DNA of 64,000 bases from NCBI RefSeq assembly GCF_052324685.1, contig NC_135223.1, positions 22,898,369 to 22,962,368 of the forward strand. The letters run 5' to 3'. Made by a program: the position numbers and the translations under genes. Position 1 is the stretch's first letter. Each line of letters opens with the position of its first letter. Below the pieces are notes generated by a model. That model was given only the letters and a program-made list of their open reading frames with translations, made no database searches and had not been told where the DNA came from. Shown in pieces: positions 38,470-51,900 of the stretch. The stretch is from Brachyhypopomus gauderio (Eukaryota; Chordata; Actinopteri; Gymnotiformes; Hypopomidae).

Positions 38470-38800
38470 TTAAAAATGTATAGGGTATAACTCGGCAGAG
38501 AAGATACATAGACACCACTTCTGGTTGAACGGACATTTATTAATAACAGGCCGTCTTTTAAAAGCTTATTTTTGATTTATGAAAGATTGATGCACCCACC
38601 AGACTGGGGAGCGGGGTTAAACCGAGCAGGCACATCAAGAACACGATAGACACACTGGGACACACTAATAACATCAGGAAAACACGACTACTTTAACCAA
38701 GCACTCTTATAAATTACCTATTTACAACAATGAACCGTTGAACTAAGAGGCCGCCGAGGGGCGCACGGCATTCTGGGAATTGTATTTTGTGGCAGTTGCT
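38470..38800 (-). repeat. LTR-like block in the bves 5' intron
   Basis: On the minus strand a gccgcgag-free, C/T-rich start (cccagaatgccgtgcgcccc) is followed by an AATAAA-type signal and a gtctatgtatcttctctgcc tail, the layout of an LTR. I could not find a matching target duplication, so the family and limits are open. The tctgggaattgtattttg at 38772-38790 also resembles a ZNF143/Staf site. Confidence 0.25.
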
Positions 38801-39018
38801 CAGATTGCAATATGTTTATTTTCAAGGACATTGTGTAGCATGAGAGGCAATAAATGTATGTTTAATGCAAAACAATAATTACAAAGCAAAAAAGGAGCCT
38901 TGCTAGCAAGCTACCATATTAAGTACTCTACGCAATTTAAATTTTTTGTTTTCAGCAGTAAAAACGTTACTAATTCTATGACTTTTATTTTTTATTTTCC
39001 AGATTATTGCCTGTTAGA

Positions 39019-42000
39019 ATGTCAGCCATTCCACATATTTCCACCCTGCTGTACACGACCTTGTCTCCAATGGGCTCGAGTGTGTCGCTGGTCCAGGGTC
39101 AGTCAGAGGTGGAATCAAATATTACATCTTGCCAGGACTGGCAGAAGAGCCACCACCTACTCTTTCATCTCGGCAACCTGAGTTTAGTTGTGGGTCTACT
39201 CATTCCTACCACAATAGGTCTGCACATGATCCTGCTCAGGCTTCTCTTGATGACAGGTCAGTGTGAACGCCCCCTGCTGGTGACCACAAACATCTACAAG
39301 AGACATATTTTATCAGCGCATCTTTGAGGCGATCGTGTTAAATAAGGGTGTGTTCTGTTATGGAATTATCTCTGTTGGAGAGTTCAGAATTTACCTGTTC
39401 AGAAGTTGCAGAAGGTGCTTGTTTAGTTGAATGGGATTTGTTGGACTGTATTATATTTGTACGTGATTTATTTGTTGAAATTATTAAGTCTGAAGAATTT
39501 GACTGTTATGGCTTTCATTTAAAACAAATGTAATTTTTATTTTGCAGGTTGTAGTCTGTTTATCGTCTGGGCAACTCTGTACAGGTGCACCCTGGATGTT
39601 ATGGTATGGAACGTGGTCTTCCTTCTAGTCAACTTCATGCATTTCTTCTTCTTGCTCTACAAGCGAAGACCTGTGAGTACTAACTGTTATGATACATTTG
39701 GTGATTTTAGAACGACAAAGGGCCTTTCACTTCCTGTTCTGCTGAAAAAAGGCACTGCAGGCTTTCTGCTCTCATATTGTAATACTGAGCTGAAGAACTG
39801 ATTGTCCCAAGAAAGTGACATCATTTAGTGTATGATTGTTGACTTATTGTGGAGTAATGAAGTGTTTCTGGATTCACAAGAAATAAGTTACCTTTTAAAA
39901 AATAAAACATCGTACATAAATTACAGTACTAATGAAGTTATAGTATGCAAAAAGACAAAAATATTATATAAAAAAAACAATAAATACATTTAGAAAGTAG
40001 GTAAACATTTTCACAGTGCCCAGACAACTAAAGTTTATTGTTCATAACATACTTTTATGCTGTCTGACTAAATGGGATCACAGCATGTGTCCAAGAACAG
40101 AAGAGTTTGGATTGTGGATGTGAGGCCACTCAGTTCTCCGTGTCCCACCACACAGCTTCACCTCAGCCAGCTACAACCTTCTTGAGGTCTACAATAGCAT
40201 GGAGCTCAGCAGCAGTGCTTAGTGAAAGACGGCAGTTGTTCACAGTATATGCAGGAAAAAGCATCATCACACTGCTTCCCTGATTGATTTGTTAGACTAA
40301 AATGATTCATGTGCACCCTCCTCCTTTCCTAAAATGGGATGTTGGATTCTGGTTCAGCGGTGCAACATATCAAGGTTGGGAGGCTAAGTGCTCCAGTGCG
40401 TGTGTAAAACCAGGCCAACCTGCTGGGACTCTGAGTGGGTCATTTACACCATAATGCATTACCAGTGCCTCATGGACTGGGAGGTCTTGGACACACGATG
40501 TCCTGTTTCCTTTGTTTGCGATACCTGCCTCCTGAAAATGGTATTTCATACAGTCCTTCTGTTTCGCCTCAGATCAAAATCGACCGGGAGCTCAAGTCTG
40601 TGTACAAGCGGATGTTTGAGCCCCTGCATGTGCGTGAAGCTCTCTTCCAGCGGCTGACCGGCCAGTTCTGCACCATCCAGACCCTGAAGAAAGGCCAAGT
40701 GTACGCCGCCGAGGACAAGACCTCCGTGGACGAGCGTCTCAGCATCCTGCTGAAGGGCAAGTGCGTCGTTCACAGAGAGCACGACGTCTGCAGCGAGAAA
40801 CAACACCCACATTTCCTCAATACTGGCAACAACATTAATATTTCTCTATCACAAGATTTTATCAACCCAGCACTTATTATCTTAGCCTGCTGGCAGACAA
40901 TGTTGCTTTCAATGTCTAGATTTTTTTTTCCAGCGAACCAAGATAATGTTTTATTCAGTAAATGTTTACTACATTTACTTTCAGTTGCTTGGACCTTTCA
41001 TTGTTTACCCATTTTATACTCATGATGTTACTGAATTTCCATAGTTTTTGTATATACTGACCAAAGTGTTTCTTCTAGAATGAAAGTATCATATCGTGGA
41101 CATTTTCTTCACAACATTTACACCAATGCCTTCATCGACTCTCCAGAGTTCAGATCCACACAGATGAACAGAGGAGAAAAGTTCCAGGTAAATACTTCAG
41201 AATGTATCAAATCTCTTTGATATACATTTGAATTAAGTACATTTAAAATTCACAAGAGTAACATTTATAATAGAATTTCTGCTTGTTATCATACAATCAG
41301 GCTGGCCACGACCTTTCGAACATTTATAACATTTTCCCGACAGGTGACGATCACTGCAGAGGAAAATTCCAAGTTCTTGTGCTGGTCTCGAGAGAGGCTC
41401 ACTTACTTTCTGGAGTCAGAGTCATTTTTAAATGAGGTGTTCAGGTATCTCATTGGCAAAGACATCACAAATAAGCTGTACTCCCTCAACGACCCAACCC
41501 TTAGTGACAAGGTAAGATGCCACTGGGGCATTTGTGTCACTTGGACTATTATCATGTTAGCCTAGAGGTCCTGAAGCAGGCTGTGGTTCTAACAGCGATG
41601 GTGGTAATGGCTAAATCTCAGGCGGTGAAGAAGATGGAACGCCAGCCGAGTCTGTGTTCTCAGCTCTCCATGATGCAGATGAGGAACAGCATGGCGAGCA
41701 CCAGCGACACGGACGACGTGCTCAACCAGATCCTGAGAGGATCCTCCTCGCTCCGTAAGTCTCAGCAAAGCCCTGCTAATGCCTGCAGATCGCCAGATAC
41801 TGGCAGCAGTCCTAACCACAGCTTCCCTGTGAGTGTGTGAGTGTGTGAGTGTGTGTGTGTGTGTGTGTGTTCTGCGGCGTAAGAAAACACCCGACTGAGC
41901 CAATGCTTCTCTTTCTTTTTCACATCTATTATACGAGGTGACATGCAATTTCGTTTGGGTCTGCATTCATATAACCTCTCCATCTCCACCCCAACCGTGC

Positions 42001-44018
42001 CCCCCAGTCTGGTTAATTACCATCAACTAAATATCTTGTGCTCTGGTGCTTTAGCCTTTCTCTGATATTTTTTCCTCCTGTCCTTCCTCTAGCTATGGCT
42101 TCAGATCGCGCCTAACGGGGGTGTAAGACGTTTTACTTTCTCTCACTGTCATTCTCTTCCCCCACCCCCCAAATCACCCAGTTCTCGGTTAAAAAAATGA
42201 GCATAATCTTCGAATAACTTCTCATATGATTTGCTAACGTCTCCTCCGTTGTTCTGAAAGTGTGAACCCTCTGATAACCTGACCTGTTATGGAGTTCACC
42301 ATTAACAATAAAAAACCTTGGTTTATATGACATCCTGCACCACAAGTCAGAAATCCATATGCTTCCAAATGCTTAGCTTATTAACAATTCAATTATTTTT
42401 CTCAAAACACCTTTAAAATGTTTAAATTATATGAACTATAATGTGACTTGTCAAATGAAAACACCTATATATCGTTTCCAGTAATGTACATGTATCTTTA
42501 CTGATCCAATAACCATTGATGTATATTAGGGCTTTACACAACTTTGACCAAACATTCTGATTGGTTGATATGTTTTCTGCATGGTTGTCTTACTATACTT
42601 GTATCATTTTGCTGATCATTGATTGCTTATTAACAAGATTTACACAACCTCCTGCTAAATACATTAGTTGACAAGAAAATAATGCCAACACCCACCAGCC
42701 ACTTTGTTAAGGATCTACCTTACAACTACTTTAATAGGTACATGTGTGTTATGGTACATTATTTACCCGTGAACAATTACAAGTGTGTAACTGAGTGTAA
42801 CACTCTGCTGAAGGCAATCTGTCAGTCACCCTTGTGTTGTAGCGTTGTACATGTTCGCACTGCTGCCAAGTTCTCAGTGGTCCTGTGGTTGTGCCATGCA
42901 GAATTATCCAGCCAAGGGCACAGTTAGAAATCTAGTGCCAAAAGGATTGTTCTACTCGGTGTCTGACCACATAAGTGGTTGGCTGCTGTTTGGATGATAG
43001 TCTACTAGCTCAAACGTATGTAAAAAAAACAAACAAACAAGCAAACAAAGTAGAAAAAAGCGGGATAATATCCACTATTATGCCACTGCAGAATGACTGG
43101 TGGGAACCACCAGATGACCCTGTGGTCAGACACTGACTGGCCGTGAACGGGGATGACTCTGATAGTACGCAGGCATATAATGAACTTGTAAGACAGATGT
43201 ACTTCTGAAGACAGTAACTGTAGGAGTGAGGTAGGTGTTCCTAAAGTGGTTGGTGAGTGTATATGTAAGAGTGATTAGGGCTTTCTCTTGATGCTGTGAT
43301 GATGGTAGGTTGCATCACACTCCCTTTCATGTTCTATTGCTTTAATGTTGGTAAATAGTTCATGTGTCAAGGCTAAGGATTGCCATGTGACAAGACCTGG
43401 GTTATTTTGGCCAAAAATGGGTTAATTGTTTTTAGATCACATAAATGCTATGTTTTGACTTTGGTCAAAATGTTTAAAATCACCTGTTCACTCCTTAATA
43501 ATACTAGCACTGTAATGGCTTCAGTAAGAGGCTGCAGAAAACTCAAACCTATTTGAGTTGTCTAATAGCTGTAAAACTGTTGACACTGAATTCAGTTCAC
43601 ATAAAACATCACTGTAACTATAAAAGATGTTTATCGTTCATCAGCGTTAAATGGTCATCATCTTATCCACATTTTAATTACTGGCTCAAAAATATGAGAC
43701 TGCTGGTGGTTTTCAAGAAATATGGAATTGTCTGACACGTTGTAACAGATCCAATTTATGTGATTATTTTACAAATATATTTTGATTAGCAAATGTGCAT
43801 GCATGAGTTTGGCATAACACAATTACATTAGTATTTCTAGAAAGCATATATACTTTGAATGATTCCTTTTTTTATTGGAAATGTCGTTTTTAGATAAAAA
43901 TCCGCTCAGCAAGGCCACAACAATGAAGCTGATTGAAGAAGGTGTGGAAGACGATGTTTTTGAAGCTGATTTACCTCCTGACTCTCAGAAGAACTGCAGA
44001 AACCCAGAACAGGTGTAG
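39019..44018 (+). CDS. bves: Blood vessel epicardial substance (Popeye domain-containing protein 1)
   Basis: Seven coding exons: 39019-39256, 39548-39672, 40573-40760, 41079-41187, 41344-41511, 41622-41754 and 43894-44018. They sum to 1086 nt, 361 residues (the human protein has 360). It is a cAMP-binding, three-pass membrane protein needed in heart and muscle and for cell adhesion. The extracellular N-terminus has the site NIT. Membrane segments include [18 protein letters not shown] and [19 protein letters not shown]. The Popeye domain carries [27 protein letters not shown] and FQVTI, then [14 protein letters not shown] and [18 protein letters not shown]. The Ser/Thr-rich tail [13 protein letters not shown] and the last exon ([15 protein letters not shown]) match bves, not popdc2. 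It lies about 1.9 kb downstream of popdc3 and converges on lin28b. Confidence 0.97.
41831..41869. repeat. (GT)n microsatellite in bves intron 6
   Basis: GTGTGAGTGT and then GT dinucleotides follow the exon 6 donor by about 80 bp. Confidence 0.9.
42684..43262. mobile_element. Degenerate DNA-transposon repeat in bves intron 6
   Basis: The left end (acacccaccagccactttgt) and the right end read inverted (acactcaccaaccactttag) are related. This is the teleost repeat whose ends read like actcaccggccactttatta. The interior (gaatgactggtgggaacc, gatgaccctgtggtc) is diverged and non-coding. Superfamily not assigned. Confidence 0.5.
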
Positions 44019-44784
44019 CATGACATCAGAGGTAACACTGTCTCCTGCAGGTGTCCTATGGGTTGTTGTGTGAAGACGGAATAGATTGCTCTTTATCCAA
44101 TTATTGATAAAAGCCTAAATCATTCATTAGAATAAGCAATGCCTTAAATCACTTATTATAATAGGCAAGGGCTGAAACCTGTTTTAATTAAAACACCACC
44201 CAATTCTATTCTGTATGGAATAAAAATAGTACACATTTCAGCAAATGATATTGATATATTTGATACACTGTCTGGTCAAAAATATATTTGAAATCAGTAT
44301 GTAGACTACTTTAACTTTTGTAAATATACTTATCTTTGACAGCAAATGTAAAAGCTTTGTTGTAGAGTTTTTTTCACGTTTTCTTTCACTTGAATGTCCT
44401 TATTTAGCTTGTATTCATAAACTTGAAACTTGTCTGTCCTATTAATTAAAAATGTAAAGAAAAAAAATGGTACTTAACTGACAAAATGCAGATACATGAA
44501 AAAAAATTAGACAGTGTCCATTTCAATTAGTTTAAAGGAAACGTTTAAACAGTGGTAAAACACCAGGAGGTCTGTTGATCTGCTCAGGTTTAGTGCAATA
44601 ACAGGGAAGTGGTTTGAATAAACGGCTGATGGCTCAATCAGTTACGGAGCGTTTACTTTTCACAGTAATTTTGATCAGTATTTTTCCAGTCTACACCCTA
44701 GATCATGCTGAATGCTTAATCATGGCTTGTTACTTTGAAAGCTTGTAATGAGTCACTAAGACTAATATTGTTTTATGTTAACAA

Positions 44785-44849
<65 letters not shown>

Positions 44850-44863
44850 CCCTTTAAGATATA
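44019..44863. other. bves 3' region and (TA)n tract
   Basis: Probably the bves 3' UTR followed by spacer. A (TA)n tract lies at 44790-44845, just left of a Tc1 element. Confidence 0.45.
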
Positions 44864-45787
44864 CAGTGCTTCTTGAATGTTTGTGAAGTCCTTGAATAGT
44901 TTAGATTTTTTTGTAGTTTTACCATGATTCTCTTATTTTATCATCAAAAGTTTTTGTCAGGTTTATGTTCATAAATTCCATTTACTTGTTTTGAGGGAAA
45001 TGTGTGTTTCCAGCAGACGACATGAAACATGGTATCAAAGCATTTGTGAAAGTAAATGAACCACAGCTGTATTGGTGAAGTCAATTAGTTAAATCACTCA
45101 GGTGAAACACGTGTGAGTGCTCAAGTCGTCAATCAGCAGACCAATCAAATGAGACATCCTTGGGAAAAGATTTACCACGCTGATTAACAGGGAGAGGAAA
45201 CCAACCAAACTACTGTTGTGCCAAGGCTCATAGTACACAGATCAACATGATGAGAGGAAATTAGACATCCGAGGACATCAGGAAGAAGGTGGTGAGAACC
45301 CATCAGTCTGGGAGAACTACAAAACCATCTCCAAAATATTCCAGCTCCATCCATCCACTATAAGACAAATCATTTACAAATGAAGGGCACTCAGCATCAC
45401 TCAGCATCACAGCAACTACGCCCAGACGTGGACGACCATCAAAACTTACACCAAGAAGCACCAGAAAAATAATAATTCAGGTAAAGGCCAACCCACACAT
45501 CACCTCCAGAGAGATGCAGACCTCTCCGGCATCATCTGGGATATATGGACACATCTACAATCAGGTGAGACATGGGTAAGTTGCTAAAAGTTGCCCATTT
45601 TAACTTTGCCAGAAAGCGTTTCTGGAAGTCCATTATCTGGAAAGACGAGTCCAGAGTTGAATTACTTGACCACAATAACAGGTTTTTGGAAGGTTTGCTT
45701 TACAAATTGACATTTGGAGGTTCATTTCATAAGATTATTTTAATAAAAAAAAAAAAAAAAACAATGACAAACTTTCAAGCAGCACTG
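44864..45787 (+). mobile_element. Truncated Tc1-like transposon
   Basis: The ends are cagtgcttcttgaatgtttg and its inverted copy caaactttcaagcagcactg, each beside TA. The 924-bp length is below that of a full element. A piece at 45600-45670 reads KRFWKSIIWKDESRVEL, the block with the first catalytic Asp. No C-terminal NPIE block is found, so the C-terminal half is deleted. Several frames are broken. Confidence 0.8.
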
Positions 45788-48700
45788 TATATATAAACAA
45801 CAACAAAAGCTTCAAGTATCTTTGGCCCCATGGAAGGCTGCAGAACTTCCTTTATGTCAGTGTTCTCCCTTAGAAGGCCCATCACTGAGGTCACGCCCAC
45901 CAGAGGTGTTTATCCAATGGGAGATGAATGGTAAGGAAGTAAAAGGACAAATAAAATCATTACAACACATCCACTATAACACTGATTTCCCATGACAGAA
46001 AAGTAAAACTCTGATGAAACTGAGAATACAGAGAAGCACTGCTCACACATGAAATGATCAAGACAACCACGCCACTCCCAAAAAAAAGAATTTTTTACAC
46101 TTTAAATTCTTTGGTAGAAAAAAAGTACATAAGTATATTAGTAGTCACAGTAATCAGTTTCCATCAGTGTTTGGTCTCATTCAATTAATGTTTATAGCAA
46201 CAATCAGTAAGATTTGAATTAACATACCAGTAGTTACATTTTGTCATTGGCATTAAGGGGAAACCGCTGGTATCCAAAATAAAAGATTAATTAAACATAA
46301 AATAAAATAATACATTTTAAATTTACATGTTTCTACTCTTTTTCCATGTTATGAAATGCCATGGTCATTAAAGCTGCCACGTTTTAGTTTCCACAGGGAG
46401 CCATAATGGTGGAGAAAACAACGACCTGGGAACTTGTGTGAGGTGTAGCGGTCAGTCAGGCACTCCTGCAGGTGGTGAAGCAGTGTGTAGTACTGTGAAC
46501 ACAGCCCAGTGCCACCGCTAAAAGGTACATTACGTGTATATTCCATTCACTTGGCTAAGAGTTAGTCCAGCTGTGCTCTGACGTGGTTACTCCTCAAAAG
46601 GGGCTTTAATATAAATACTTGAAACATTCTGCACATTCGTCAGCATTAATCAGGTTAGAAGATCAGAACACTTGTGGTTAATTGCTTTTTTGTCTATGGC
46701 AAATGAGTGAATGAAGAGTAGAGACACATCACAGTAAATGCTATTCGGTGTCTTTTTCTCTACTCCTTTTAGATGTTATCTGTCCATGTGAATAACTACT
46801 CTTTTGAGGTAATAATCTCTGACCGTATGACCAAGTTAAATCAAACAAGTGAGGTAGGATTTACTAAAAAAAAAAAAACTAAAAATGTTATCACCACTAT
46901 CAATGTAGTCAGAAAAATATGCTATGTGACCACTAGGAGGACAGAGTTTCCAAACCTCCATATATGTGCAGTGTTAGAAAAACTGTACTGCTTTAACTTA
47001 CACAACTCTAAAAGACATTTACAGGTATACATACATGTGTACTGATACACAAGCAGCCTCTGTAACAGTGGAATTTAAATAGCTGCAAATGAAAATGTAT
47101 GACTTACGTTTTGACAAACAGGACCCTGAGAGAACTTCCTCCCACCATGGAGATTGTGTTAAGTCGTATGCAGGTCTGTAACACCTAATAACAGTCAGGA
47201 CTTAAACTTCACGTCTGATTGGCTCATGTTTGAATGCAGTACCACATGTAATACGCAAATGTGTGACAACTGTCTCTAGAACAAAAAAGGTAAATAAAAC
47301 CTTATCCATTTGTCAAAAACTTTCTTTTAGCTCATTCAAATAGTTGTATGTTTTTTGTATAATTCATAGTACATTTTAACATATTTATAAATACATTGTA
47401 AACATTGAATAAGTGCCATTACCTACCTAATATAACAATAGTTCTAAATGATTGTTTAAAGATTGGACCAAATTCAGTATCTAACACATCAATATGAGAC
47501 AAGCATGTAAAACTAATCACATGACTTAACCTTTATTTTACCATGTAAGGACCTTGAGGTAACAAAAATCTCTTTTTCTAGAGTGACTAGGCCAACTGTA
47601 TCAGACTGTAACCTCACAAACATACACACACACGCTGGAGAGAACACACACCTCTGGGAGGCAGGAAGCCAAACCCTGCTGTTACTCTGCCCGGCTTCCT
47701 TAATTTCCCATTTTCCACATCATTTTACCTTAAGTGCAGCCCCCAATAACAAACTGTTTATCAAATTAACAATAACGAAGACAATTTCAATACATATCAC
47801 TGTTATTGCCATGTATTTGTTAGGTGATGCTCACACCTATATGTACGATTTCTCAAAAGCAATCATATGATATCGATCACAGTAGTTGAAAGTCAATAGG
47901 TGGCGCTGTCTGGATCCTTCGTGTGTCCCTATGGACCGTACAGCTCAGCTCACACTCACAGCGGCCTTAAGCATCAACCCCATCCTGACCACTACGCCTG
48001 CTTCACCTCAGTAAAGGAGCTGTAACTTGACTTGATTTGTCTGCACGTCTGATATTGTCTAATAAAATAGTCTAATATTGTGCTGGCACGCCATAATATA
48101 TTCCTGCACTTCAGTGCAAAAGAGCTAGTGCCTGTAAAAGACCTTCTTCCACCAATAATTATGTCATGATGAAAAATTGAATCAACACAATATCAGGAAG
48201 CACAGCACATCTAATCTGCATTAGACTTAGTGTAACTACACACTTGATTCAACACTTTAAAAAAGTTTATATAAAGTAGATCAATACTATGATGGTTAAA
48301 TTGTAGAACCTACTTATAAAAATGTAAACAAAAAACACAATAAAGAATCTCTGTATTAGTCTGAAATGTGTACTGTTGATTGCTTTCTTTGACATCCTCA
48401 CATTACCACACAGAAGTCATTTAGGCACTATTCGATTTATGACTTCACGAGAGAAGGGACTGTGTACGGCTGTGGACGTAATGAATTCAGTGACGCATGC
48501 AGTTTAAAGACCAAAACTTTAAACCTCAAAAATAAGCAACAAAAACAAATCTCTTTGGCCCAAGGCTATTCAGTGTGTCTACGCAAATGTCAGAAAACAT
48601 GATTCAGAATAAGGAACTAAAACAAAGAGAAAAGAGAAGAAATAAACTGCGTGCTAAGTAGATGTACGCTGTGCGTGAGGTATCAGTCTCCTGTGGAAAT

Positions 48701-48920
48701 CCACTTTGAACTCTCCAAATCTTGTTCACAGTTTGGTTGACTATGAATAAAAACAGCAGCAGCGAGTGATTCCTCCTCTGAGTGAGGCTTTGTGGGTTCC
48801 AGAACGTGAGCCTGGGTCTCACCTACACGTGGAGGCAGGGCGTGAGCAGCAGAGGGCGTGTGACGGGAGCCTGGAGACGGTGGAGCCGCGTGAGACGCCG
48901 GCGCACTGATACAGTGGCTC
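45788..48920. other. Spacer between bves and lin28b, probably including the lin28b 3' UTR
   Basis: No coding exon is recognised. The lin28b transcript (minus strand) must run into the right part of this stretch from the stop at 48921; how far is not visible. Minus-strand AATAAA signals occur, for example the plus-strand tttatt at about 47533. Confidence 0.4.
46850..46857 (-). promoter_or_regulatory. Candidate let-7 target site (8-mer) downstream of lin28b
   Basis: The plus strand reads tgaggtag, so a minus-strand lin28b transcript reaching here would carry CTACCTCA, the perfect let-7 8-mer seed match. It lies about 2.06 kb past the stop. LIN28 genes are known let-7 targets with long 3' UTRs. 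Confidence 0.35.
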
Positions 48921-51900
48921 TCATTTTTTCCTCTTCTTCCTCTGCGATGAGGCATCTTTTGACGTGAGCTCTTCGGCGGAGCCGGAGGGTTTGCTGAGTG
49001 TGGAGGAGTCCTGAGATGAATAGGAGGCACTTTGGCCTGTGTCTGAGCTGCGAGGGGGCGGGGCTTGGCCTGAGCTCGAGGCGGGTGGCTCGAAACAGTG
49101 TCTTCCCTGAGCGGCGGGCGGTGTTTTGTGCGGACAGTGAGCCACCATGTGGCCGGCGCTCTGGCAGTAGTGGCACTTCTTGGGTTGGGGAGGAAGGACA
49201 CACTCTTTGGCATGATGGTCCAGACCACCACAGTTATAACACCTGATGGAAAACACCATCAAGATCAGCAACAACAAAACCCACACAAATTAAACTGTTG
49301 CTTTTCTTCGCTTTAATCAGAAATGTTGATATTCTTAAAAACAACATATAAATCTATGCTATGTTAATACTTTCTAAATAGCAATTTTCCAAACGAAACA
49401 GCTGTAGCCTAATGTGTGTGGAAAGTACAGCAACCTTATACCCGTTTCTTCTAACTTCCTTAAAAATCCCAACGTACTTGACATATGTACCTGCTGTGTA
49501 GAAGAAAACAAACTTCTGTTTGGTTCCTAGTGGACAATGACGTTTAAGGAGAGTTTTGCACAGTGGCACCTTCGATAAGACTGAGATGGGGAGTAGAGTT
49601 CAGGGTTCAACCCTGTGGTTTCCCAGCCCCTAGTTAACATCCAGATACATAGGTACACAGCTTCTCACAGTATGTTCTCTTGTGCCATCATTTCAACAGA
49701 CCCTTCAAGAGGCCTTTGACTTGAAGAGATGTAACCGAAGACAAAAAATCGAATGCAACGGACAAATATTCCTGTCCGTTTGCACAGCGAATTTGACCAA
49801 CACTGAATGTTGGCAGTGTTTCTTTTGTTCAGCAAAAAATGAATAAATAAATAAATAAATGAAAGATTACACAGGCAGCCTGGTCTACATTGACTGGAGG
49901 GATTGTTGTAATGCATTTTAACGGTATCAATATCATGCAAATTTTTACTTTGCTATACTCCAAATTTATCAACCTAAATAATGATGCCATATACTAACTT
50001 ATGTCTTCCTCCAAAAGCCAGCGAAAAATAGCAGCAATTTAGGAGAATAAAAAGCTCTCGTACAGTATTGGGATAAAACCATGGCAACAGGCATAGTCCC
50101 ATAGAGAAACAGCTTGAAAGGCAGAGTAGCCTCTCACAAAAGGATTCTAAGAGACCATCCATCACTGCACAAAGTAACACAAAACACACAACATGAAATT
50201 CCTCCAACAAAAGAAAGAAGTTCAAGCTAGTGACAATTATGCATTACAACTAATACTGAAATTGCTCAGACCTCCATAAACGTGGGCCTGTTCATCTGTC
50301 CACCAGCACCAGCCTGTCCAGATGTAAGTCCAGCTCTGACTGGCTTCCATGAGAAAAACCCCAATAGCGCGAAAGCAGGGGGAGCTACGGGGAGGTGCAC
50401 ACTCACCGGTCTCCCTTTGGCCTTCGTTTCTGCTGTATGCTCTTCCCTTTGGGTCTCCTCTCACTGCCCACACAGTGGGCCCCCCCAGGCCCCGTCACCC
50501 ACACACACTCCAGACCCTTGGAGGACTTCTTGAAGGTGAACTCCACAGCCTCGCCCTCCTTCAGACTCCGAAACCCCTCCATGTGCAGTTTACTCTGAGT
50601 TGGAGCACAAAGGTGTGTCAGAAACCATAATGGGATGATCATACGTCCATGCCTTTGTGTGAGTGTTTGAAGGCTGGGAAATCTATGTTCAGACATGGAA
50701 ATACAATCAATCTTTTTAGGGAAATATTAGTGGAATTTCTTTGTTTGGAATAAAGGATAAAATATATTTTGGTTTTAAAAAGGTCCCACTTGATGGAAGC
50801 AGGACAGGTAATGCCTGATCTATCATATTCAACAACGTGCTGGAGTTCAAATGATGCATAATAAACAAATCATCATCGTTTTCAGCTATACAAAAAGACC
50901 AATCAATAAATAAATACAAATCTAACCCTAACTATACCAAAAAAGACAATACAACTCTAATCACAAGAGACTACAGTATGTACTATAAACATGTTATATT
51001 AATATGTTAACATTGTTATATATGTTATACATAAATATGTAATATTGTTGTCTTATTATATTATCATATATATATATATATATATATTACATCAAAGACA
51101 AGGACAAATTCGATAAATTCGATAATAAGCCAACTTGACAAACTGAACAAGATCAGGTTTAGGCCATGTCACACTAAACACCTGCCATTGTAGCTTTAAA
51201 CGCTGCTTATTCTTTTTTAAATACTGAGTAGAAATTTCCAGAATATTCTGGTTTCAGAAAATTAAGTGCCATTGCTAAAATAACAAATCTAATGGTGGCC
51301 TAAGACTTTTGCACAGTACTGTATATTCAGCATTTCATCTAGTAATTTAAATGCATCCTTCTAATTTTACTATTTTACTACATTTATTTATTAACATTTT
51401 CTAAAACTATTATTAAATAATATATTTTGTTACTGATTTTATTCTAATAATAGGTTTTCATTTTGAACACCAATTTAAAAATTCTGCAAAAGAACTAATA
51501 TTTTATACGTGAAGCACAAAAAATAATTTTATTGATTCCCACTTAATTTTCTACATTGAACAATTAACTACGAAATCTCATGTGAACAATGTAAATTATG
51601 ATTTTTAAAATGTGGGAAAACACAATGAAAATCAGTAACAAATAAATCATACAAGTATCTCTATTTTCAATGTTTTACTGTAAAATAATAACATTTGTTA
51701 AAAAAATATGTTACATTTAGGTTTAATAATAATAATAAATTTCCAAATATCACAACTCAGTAATTATTTTTGCTTTTATTGTCTTATGGACCAAAAAACA
51801 ATTTATTTAACCTTTTTATCTTTTTACTCAAATAAAAAATAAAAGGTAATTCAATTAAAATAATTTGTTATATACATTATAGACAAGATATAATATTAAT

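Noticed and set aside
38470-38800. Solo LTR in the bves 5' intron
   Set aside because: The layout resembles an LTR but no target duplication was found, so it is listed only as a low-confidence repeat.
48683-49231. 182-codon minus-strand frame overlapping lin28b exon 4
   Set aside because: It is the out-of-frame shadow of the zinc-knuckle exon; the frame with both CCHC knuckles and the RKKRKK tail is the real one.
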